Below are positions 8,001-13,716 of a DNA stretch of 13,716 bases, piece after piece. Position 1 is the stretch's first letter, and each line of letters starts with the position of its first letter. Location of the stretch: the NCBI GenBank assembly GCA_002470565.1, contig DKMQ01000032.1:1-13716 (forward strand), read 5' to 3'. The notes under the pieces were generated by a model. The model was not told where the DNA came from. It made no database searches and saw only the letters and a list, made by a program, of their open reading frames with translations. The DNA is from Oceanospirillaceae bacterium UBA7410 (GTDB lineage Bacteria; Pseudomonadota; Gammaproteobacteria; Pseudomonadales; Balneatricaceae). Made by a program: the position numbers and the translations under genes.

Positions 8001-9510
8001 GGCCCAGCTTATTTTTGACTTAAAACAAGTGAACCCAGAAGCGCTAGTGTCAGTGAAGTTAGTTTCACGCCCAGGTGTAGGCACCATTGCTGCTGGTGTG
8101 GCTAAAGCTTATGCAGATCTTATCACTATCTCTGGTAACGACGGCGGCACGGCTGCTAGCCCACTGACTTCTATTCGCTATGCCGGCTCTCCATGGGAGC
8201 TTGGCCTTGCTGATGCGCATCAATCTTTGCGCGGCAATGGCCTACGTGGCAAAGTGCGAGTGCAAACAGACGGCGGCCTTAAAACAGGCCTAGACGTAGT
8301 GAAAGCGGCATTATTAGGTGCAGAGAGCTTTGGCTTTGGCACCTTGCCCATGGTGGCATTAGGCTGTAAATACCTACGTATTTGCCATCTAAATAACTGT
8401 GCCACAGGAGTGGCTACACAAAATGAACAACTAAGAGATCATCACTTTCGCGGCACTGTAGAAATGGTAAAGCACCTATTTACCTTTATCGCCGAAGAAA
8501 CCCGCGAAGTAATGGCGCAGCTAGGCGTGCGCAGTATCGAAGAGCTAGTAGGCCGCACAGACCTGCTAGAGATCAGTGGTGGGCTTACACCTAGGCAGAG
8601 CAACTTAGACCTATCGCCTTTGTTAAGCCAAGACGGCATCGACCCAAGCCAGCCAAACACTTGCCAAGTCGCTAGCAACCCGCCATACGACCCAGGCGCT
8701 ATGAGCCAAACTATGTTGGATGAAATGGCTGACGCCATTGCCAACTCTACAGGTGGCACGTATAGCTTCAATATTACCAACTGTGACCGCTCTGTAGGTG
8801 CCAGAATATCTGGAGCTATTGCTAAAATGCACGGTAACAATGGCATGTCTGAACATCCACTAGAAGTGCATCTAAAGGGTATTGCAGGCTTAAGCTTTGG
8901 TGTGTGGAACGCCGGTGGTTTAAACATGTACTTAGAAGGTGATGCTAACGATTACGTAGGTAAAGGCATGGCAGGGGGTAAGCTAGTTTTATTCCCACCT
9001 AAAGGGTCTAGCTTTAAATCTAACATTACTTCCATCATGGGTAACACCTGTTTGTATGGAGCAACAGGCGGCAGCGTAATGGCAGCAGGCTGTGCCGGAG
9101 AGCGCTTTGCAGTGCGTAACTCGGGAGCTCATGCGGTCATTGAAGGTGCTGGTGATCATTGCTGTGAATATATGACAGGTGGTGTGGTCACTGTGCTTGG
9201 TGAAACAGGCTATAACTTTGGTGCAGGTATGACGGGTGGTTTTGCATTCGTATTAGATGTAGACCGCACCTTTGTGGACAAATACAACAGCGAGCTGGTG
9301 GAAATTCACCGCATTCGTGGTGAGAACATGGAAGAGTATCGCAGCTATTTGCGCTCTATTTTGCATGATTTCCATGAAGCAACGGGCAGCCGTTGGGGCA
9401 GAGAATTAAGCCGTCATTTTGAAGATTATGTCAGCAAGTTTTGGTTGGTTAAGCCTAAAGCTGCCAACTTACAGCAGCTTATGTCGAACACCCGAACTAA
9501 GACTGAATAA
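5068..9510 (+). CDS. gltB: Glutamate synthase (NADPH) large subunit
   Basis: The large subunit hydrolyses glutamine and uses the ammonia to convert 2-oxoglutarate to glutamate, the central ammonia-assimilation reaction together with glutamine synthetase. At 1480 aa it is full length. The N-terminal nucleophile is C15 in DNCGFGL, so 14 residues would be removed as a short propeptide. The class II amidotransferase domain (about 15-420) contains THRGG (43-47), HQRFSTNT (218-225) and HNGEIN (240-245). The FMN/synthase domain has [11 protein letters not shown] from 888 and [12 protein letters not shown] from 1022. The 3Fe-4S ligands are C1100, C1106 and C1111 (CX5CX4C). The glycine-rich beta-helix domain occupies about 1220-1450. 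The ribosome binding site is weak (GAGAGAGA). gltD follows after 43 nt, so the two form an operon. Confidence 0.98.
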   Translation: MSAGFFNPKEFKDNCGFGLIAHMHGDPSHDLLQKAIESLTCMTHRGGIAADGKTGDGCGLLLQMPDDFMRRIALDNFSEELTESYGVGMVFLSQDEDKAAHSRNVLNQAIEDNGLEVVGWREVPVDPSCLGPIGANCQPRIEQVFVNSPGLRGEVLEARLLVARKTTMYALTLDEEFYVCSLSHRVLSYKGLMMPVDLPVFYKDLGDPALKTAICTFHQRFSTNTLPRWPLAQPFRFLAHNGEINTIEGNRNWAKARQNVLATPLIPELQELEGVVNTTGSDSSSMDNMIELMVLGGMDVFRALRLIMPPAWQNDELMDPELRAFYEYNSMHMEAWDGPAGMVLNTGRYAVCLLDRNGLRPSRWVMTKDDYLVTASEIGTFEYDPLDVVAKGRVGPGQILAVDTHTGEIMHTKDIDDRLKASQPYKKWLRKSAIRLEGTLDEEQSFEDFTEGELKRHMKMHQVTFEERDQVIRPLAETGQEAVGSMGDDTPMAVLSSRVRSVYEYFRQQFAQVTNPPIDPLREAVVMSLETCLGKERNIFQEGPELAKRIVLGSPILSASKYTNLLNMNVPGFKVQSINLNYDPEVGLEASIKDVCQQAEEAVRRRVGIVILSDREIEKGKLPIPASMATGAVHHHLTNTGLRCDANIVVDTGSARDSHHFAVLIGFGATAVYPYLSYRVINDMVSSGEIIGDPVDCHKSYRKGINKGLLKIMSKMGISTIASYRGAQLFEAIGISSPIIDLCFHGVASRIEGAKFADFQSDQQVLAAEAWIDRKPIQQGGLLKYIHGGEYHAYNPDIITTVQAAVQTGDYGVYKKYAKLVNERGVASLRDLLKLKSSDAIDISEVEPLSEIFKRFDSAAMSLGALSPEAHESLAMAMNELGGRSNSGEGGEDPARYGTNKRSKIKQIASGRFGVTPAYLVSAEVLQIKVAQGAKPGEGGQLPGGKVNDLIATLRYSVPGVTLISPPPHHDIYSIEDLAQLIFDLKQVNPEALVSVKLVSRPGVGTIAAGVAKAYADLITISGNDGGTAASPLTSIRYAGSPWELGLADAHQSLRGNGLRGKVRVQTDGGLKTGLDVVKAALLGAESFGFGTLPMVALGCKYLRICHLNNCATGVATQNEQLRDHHFRGTVEMVKHLFTFIAEETREVMAQLGVRSIEELVGRTDLLEISGGLTPRQSNLDLSPLLSQDGIDPSQPNTCQVASNPPYDPGAMSQTMLDEMADAIANSTGGTYSFNITNCDRSVGARISGAIAKMHGNNGMSEHPLEVHLKGIAGLSFGVWNAGGLNMYLEGDANDYVGKGMAGGKLVLFPPKGSSFKSNITSIMGNTCLYGATGGSVMAAGCAGERFAVRNSGAHAVIEGAGDHCCEYMTGGVVTVLGETGYNFGAGMTGGFAFVLDVDRTFVDKYNSELVEIHRIRGENMEEYRSYLRSILHDFHEATGSRWGRELSRHFEDYVSKFWLVKPKAANLQQLMSNTRTKTE

Positions 9511-9523
9511 TTCGATCTTTTAA

Positions 9524-10990
<1,467 letters not shown>

Positions 10991-11029
10991 GCTTGTAAGT
11001 AAACTGTAAAAGCCATAGAAAATCACCTT

Positions 11030-11080
11030 TAGATCACCTGTATACTTGCCACAAACCGTGACAATTACACAGGTGATCTA
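11030..11080 (+). promoter_or_regulatory. Perfect 12-bp inverted repeat overlapping the hemE promoter (candidate operator)
   Basis: TAGATCACCTGT (11030-11041) is repeated in inverted orientation as ACAGGTGATCTA (11069-11080), with 27 nt between. ATCACCT also occurs at 11022-11028, in direct orientation and 11 bp, about one helical turn, from the ATCACCT in the left arm. The right arm lies wholly within the 17-nt spacer of the predicted hemE promoter. This arrangement fits a repressor or activator site. As RNA it would form a 12-bp stem with a 27-nt loop, but no T-run follows, so it is not an intrinsic terminator. Confidence 0.6.
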
Positions 11081-11086
11081 TATCAT
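11058..11086 (+). promoter_or_regulatory. Predicted sigma-70 promoter for hemE
   Basis: GTGACA (11058-11063) and TATCAT (11081-11086) each match the consensus at 5 of 6 positions and are separated by exactly 17 nt. The expected start near 11093 would give a leader of about 37 nt before the hemE ATG. It is the best promoter match I found in the window, but it is unaided prediction. Confidence 0.55.
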
Positions 11087-11129
11087 TAGCACCTATATCT
11101 AATATATCCAAAAAGGCTAATTGCCCCCT

Positions 11130-12203
11130 ATGTCTGCTACCAAACCTGTATTAAAAAACGACCGTTTCTTACGTGCTCTTATGGGCCAGCCTGTCGACGT
11201 CACTCCAGTATGGATGATGCGCCAAGCGGGTCGTTATTTGCCAGAATATCGTGCTTCAAGGGCAGTGGCAGGCGACTTTTTAAGCCTATGTAAGAATGCA
11301 GACTTTGCGTGTGAAGTGACTTTGCAGCCGCTACGTAGATACGACCTAGACGCTGCTATCTTATTCTCAGACATACTCACAGTGCCAGACGCTATGGGCC
11401 TAGGGCTATATTTTGAAGCAGGTGAAGGCCCTAAATTTGAAAAGCCAGTACGCACCGAAGCTGATGTTGCAGCACTAAAAGTGCCAGACATGGATGCAGA
11501 TTTAGGCTACGTGATGAATGCCGTAAGCACTATTCGTGGGGCTTTATCTGGCGATGTGCCACTGATTGGTTTTTCGGGTAGCCCATGGACACTAGCCACC
11601 TACATGATTGAAGGCGGCTCTAGTAAAGACTTTCGTCATATCAAAGGCATGATGTATAAGAGCCCAGAGCTATTACACCAAGTGTTAAGTGTGTTGGCAG
11701 ACTCTGTGATTGGCTATCTAAATGCCCAAATTGCAGCAGGCGCGCAAGCAGTGCAGATATTTGATACATGGGGCGGCATTTTAAGTGGCCCTTGCTACCA
11801 AGCGTTTTCTCTAGATTACATGCAGCGCATTGTGAACGGCCTTACTCGCGAATCTGAAGGCCGGCCAGTGCCTGTGATCTTGTTCACCAAAAATGGTGGG
11901 CAGTGGCTGGAAGCTATGGCAGCTACTGGCGCAGACGCACTAGGTTTAGATTGGACCATAGAAGCCAGTGAAGCACGTGATCGTGTAGGCGACAAAGTAG
12001 CACTGCAAGGCAACATGGACCCATGTGTATTATATGCAGATGCACCTACCATACAGGCAGAAGTAGGCCGTATATTGGCAGACTTTGGTAAAAACGATGG
12101 CCATGTATTTAACCTAGGCCATGGTATTCATCAGTTTGTAGACCCAGAAAGTGCCAAAATATTCGTTGATGCTGTGCACGATCAAAGTGGTCAGTATCAC
12201 TAA
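11130..12203 (+). CDS. hemE: Uroporphyrinogen decarboxylase
   Basis: Removes four carboxyl groups from uroporphyrinogen III to give coproporphyrinogen III in haem synthesis; cytoplasmic, cofactor-free. From the ATG at 11130 it is 357 aa, the family norm. Active-site residues of the family are present: R31 and R35 in [13 protein letters not shown]81 in LFSDIL, Y158 in [10 protein letters not shown]213 in FDTWGG, and H331 in NLGHGI. The start is uncertain. A TTG at 11121 in the same frame would add Met-Pro-Pro and lies only 4 nt from AAAAGG (11111-11116), while the ATG lies 13 nt away. I chose the ATG because it gives the usual family N terminus shortly before [10 protein letters not shown]. 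It has its own predicted promoter, with an inverted repeat over it, and is followed by a tautomerase gene after 41 nt. Confidence 0.96.
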   Translation: MSATKPVLKNDRFLRALMGQPVDVTPVWMMRQAGRYLPEYRASRAVAGDFLSLCKNADFACEVTLQPLRRYDLDAAILFSDILTVPDAMGLGLYFEAGEGPKFEKPVRTEADVAALKVPDMDADLGYVMNAVSTIRGALSGDVPLIGFSGSPWTLATYMIEGGSSKDFRHIKGMMYKSPELLHQVLSVLADSVIGYLNAQIAAGAQAVQIFDTWGGILSGPCYQAFSLDYMQRIVNGLTRESEGRPVPVILFTKNGGQWLEAMAATGADALGLDWTIEASEARDRVGDKVALQGNMDPCVLYADAPTIQAEVGRILADFGKNDGHVFNLGHGIHQFVDPESAKIFVDAVHDQSGQYH

Positions 12204-12244
12204 GCGCAACAAGGCTACCCTTAAAATAACTATTAGGAGCGCAC

Positions 12245-12583
12245 ATGCCACATTGTGTCATAGAAATTTCTAACCAGCTTAGCAGCAGTGTGACACCCAC
12301 CCAGCTGTTAAGGTGTGTGTTTGATGCCCATGTAAAATCTGGTTTGTTTGAAACAGACCACATTAAAGTGCGCTGCACAGGCTATGATCACCATATTGCA
12401 GGCACAGGCTCGGATCGTTTTATCCATGCCACATCACACATTATGGCAGGCCGCACAGCTGACCAAAAGCAACAGCTAAGCAACATGATAGTGCAAGGTT
12501 TGATTGATATGGGTATCACCTCTGCAGCCATGAGCGCACAAGTAGTAGACTTAGACCCTACCTACGTTACTTTTACCGACTAG
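12245..12583 (+). CDS. Small tautomerase of the 5-carboxymethyl-2-hydroxymuconate isomerase (HpaF/CHMI) family
   Basis: A 112-aa protein beginning Met-Pro-His. After removal of Met, Pro would be the N-terminal catalytic base, as in the tautomerase superfamily. R43 (KVRCTG) and R70 (MAGRTADQKQQL) stand where CHMI has its substrate-binding arginines, and the FIHATSHIMAGR stretch is typical of this family. CHMI itself acts in homoprotocatechuate degradation, but no other genes of that pathway are nearby, so the true substrate is unknown. It is somewhat shorter than E. coli HpaF. AGGAG (12235-12239) lies 5 nt before the ATG, a strong site. It follows hemE by 41 nt with no visible terminator, so the two are probably co-transcribed. 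A link to haem synthesis is not implied by the sequence. Confidence 0.8.
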   Translation: MPHCVIEISNQLSSSVTPTQLLRCVFDAHVKSGLFETDHIKVRCTGYDHHIAGTGSDRFIHATSHIMAGRTADQKQQLSNMIVQGLIDMGITSAAMSAQVVDLDPTYVTFTD

Positions 12584-12600
12584 TTTTGCACCTTTGTATC

Positions 12601-12633
12601 ATTAGCGCGCCAGCCAATGGCCAGCGCGTTAGT
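12601..12633. terminator. Hairpin between convergent genes (possible bidirectional terminator)
   Basis: TAGCGCGC (12603-12610) pairs with GCGCGTTA (12624-12631), with one G-U pair. After a 2x2 mismatch, GCC (12613-12615) pairs with GGC (12619-12621) around AAT. The stem is GC-rich and lies between the tautomerase stop and the end of the minus-strand gene, where a shared terminator is expected. Neither side has a good T-run, so efficiency is doubtful. Confidence 0.45.
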
Positions 12634-12654
12634 TGTGCTGAGTGAAGCCTTGAG

Positions 12655-13716
12655 CTATTCAAACTCCAACATTGTAAATATAGTGGCTGCATTTCTTAGG
12701 GCCAGCTGCCTGTATGTTTTCCACTGCATAAACGCAGACTGATCTATGCTATAGGCGTCAGTTAATTCGCCGTCTTCTTCTAAAACTATTTCCACTTGCT
12801 CAAGCATATAGCTCAAATAATCTTTTGTGTAATAAGTGACAGTGTCTAAATCTGTCACACCACCATGGCCTGGAATAATTATTTGTGGGTTTAATGCCAC
12901 CAATTTATCCCAGTTTTCTATCCATTCTCTAATATTAGTATGCTCTAGAATAGGCAGTAATCGCTCATTAAAAGCAAAGTCTCCAGAGATTAAGAGGCTG
13001 TCTTCAGGTAGCCATAGCTGAATATCATCAGGGCTATGGGCGTTACCAAAGTGCATTAATACAATCTTTTTGCCTTGCACTGGAATAATGTATTGATCTG
13101 AAAAAGTGTGGTCAGGCATTACTAAATGTGATTTAAAGTATTTATCTTTTAAGCTATTTTTCGCCCGTGTGATCACTTCTACTGAGGAGTGTTCCAAAAT
13201 TTCAGGCATGTTTTCATGGGCAATAATTTCTACACCTTGCTCTTTCCAGTAGCTTCCGCCTTGCACAGCATGGCCCTGTGCATTTTCGTAAACTAGGTAT
13301 TTAACGGGGAGGTGGGTCACTTTTTTAATTTCTTCATGCATGGCTTTAGCCAGTAAATAACTACCGCCGCCGTTAAATACCACTACAGCATCATCAGCCA
13401 CTATAAAGCTTAGATTATTATTATGGCCCGAGTTTTCATAGCTAGGCGGCTGCGGGGCACCAATGGCAGAGTAAACACCATCAACCACTTTTTGAGGGCG
13501 TTGATACAAAAGTGAGCTGCTATCTAGTGTGCCTTTAAATACGTCAAAGCCTTTTTCTTGCCAGTCAAAATAGCCTCCACTGTAATTGCTTACATTGGTG
13601 TAGCCCATATCCATTAGTGTAATTGCAGCCGCGGGGCTGCGCACATTGGTGCCACAATAAACCACTATGGGCGTATCAAAAGACGGCGCAGAGTCTGCTA
13701 CACGAAACTCAAGCCA
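12655..13716 (-). CDS. Rhodanese domain fused to a metallo-beta-lactamase-fold domain (N terminus outside window)
   Basis: The visible 353 residues run in from the right edge. The frame stays open to 13716, so the GTG at 13665 is internal, not the start. Residues 1-57 are the C-terminal half of a rhodanese domain: PIVVYCGTNVRS carries the active-site Cys (C21) and Arg (R26), followed by MGYTNVSNYSGGYFDWQEKGF. From about 80 to 300 is a metallo-beta-lactamase fold: NNLSFIVADDAVVVFNGGG, then the place of the HxHxDH motif, which reads N-A-Q-G-H-A (residues 145-150), then GNAHSPDD (H227), LLISGDF (D246) and IIPGHGG (H284). Later metal ligands are therefore present and the first motif is altered. 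Such fusions occur in sulfur metabolism (persulfide dioxygenase types), but usually in the opposite domain order and with an intact motif. Substrate unknown; the missing start hides any signal peptide. Confidence 0.85.
   Translation of the reverse strand, partial: WLEFRVADSAPSFDTPIVVYCGTNVRSPAAAITLMDMGYTNVSNYSGGYFDWQEKGFDVFKGTLDSSSLLYQRPQKVVDGVYSAIGAPQPPSYENSGHNNNLSFIVADDAVVVFNGGGSYLLAKAMHEEIKKVTHLPVKYLVYENAQGHAVQGGSYWKEQGVEIIAHENMPEILEHSSVEVITRAKNSLKDKYFKSHLVMPDHTFSDQYIIPVQGKKIVLMHFGNAHSPDDIQLWLPEDSLLISGDFAFNERLLPILEHTNIREWIENWDKLVALNPQIIIPGHGGVTDLDTVTYYTKDYLSYMLEQVEIVLEEDGELTDAYSIDQSAFMQWKTYRQLALRNAATIFTMLEFE

Noticed and set aside
8442-8927. Minus-strand open frame of 161 codons inside gltB
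   Set aside because: It lies wholly antisense to strongly conserved gltB coding sequence and shows no recognisable domain; it is a frame shadow.
11058-11102. Possible 14-codon leader peptide starting GTG before hemE
   Set aside because: There is no Shine-Dalgarno sequence, the GTG is better explained as part of the -35 element, and the peptide shows no regulatory codon run.
12836-13021. Plus-strand open frame of 61 codons opposite the MBL-fold gene
   Set aside because: It is antisense to the conserved metal-binding region of the minus-strand gene and has no supporting start signal or domain.

Overview
The window is a stretch of bacterial chromosome with core housekeeping genes and almost no spare DNA. 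The gene order (type IV pilus secretin, aroK, aroB, damX, gltB, gltD, hemE) is the one I associate with Gammaproteobacteria, especially the Pseudomonas/Cellvibrio side; in enterics the first part survives as hofQ-aroK-aroB-damX. Moderate-to-low GC and the protein sequences suggest a marine or environmental gammaproteobacterium. I cannot name genus or species.

Layout. Positions 2-208 hold the C-terminal end of a small PilP-like protein whose stop codon overlaps the start of a compact secretin (205-1434). After a candidate promoter and a strong hairpin come shikimate kinase aroK (1539-2054) and dehydroquinate synthase aroB (2162-3259). An ATPase/membrane/SPOR protein of the DamX type (3270-4817) follows 10 nt after aroB. 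A 250-nt leader with two small palindromes precedes the glutamate synthase pair gltB (5068-9510) and gltD (9554-10990). A 139-nt gap with a perfect 12-bp inverted repeat around a good sigma-70-like promoter leads to hemE (11130-12203) and a small tautomerase (12245-12583). The last gene, on the minus strand and cut by the window end (12655-13716), joins a rhodanese domain to a metallo-beta-lactamase-fold domain.

How the genes work together. The first two genes belong to an outer-membrane secretin assembly (type IV pilus or DNA uptake). AroK and AroB are two steps of the shikimate pathway. DamX-type proteins act at the division septum through their SPOR domain. GltB and GltD form NADPH-dependent glutamate synthase. 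HemE is the uroporphyrinogen decarboxylation step of haem synthesis. The tautomerase and the rhodanese/MBL protein have no assigned substrate.

Most of the window is ordinary. The points worth a second look are: the altered HxHxDH metal motif (reads N-A-Q-G-H-A) in the rhodanese/MBL protein; the hemE inverted repeat, one arm of which fills the promoter spacer; the HofQ-sized secretin without AMIN domains in a locus otherwise of pseudomonad type; the hairpin at the predicted 5' end of the aroK transcript; and an 18-bp tandem repeat in front of aroB. I see no mobile element, CRISPR array, tRNA or rRNA.
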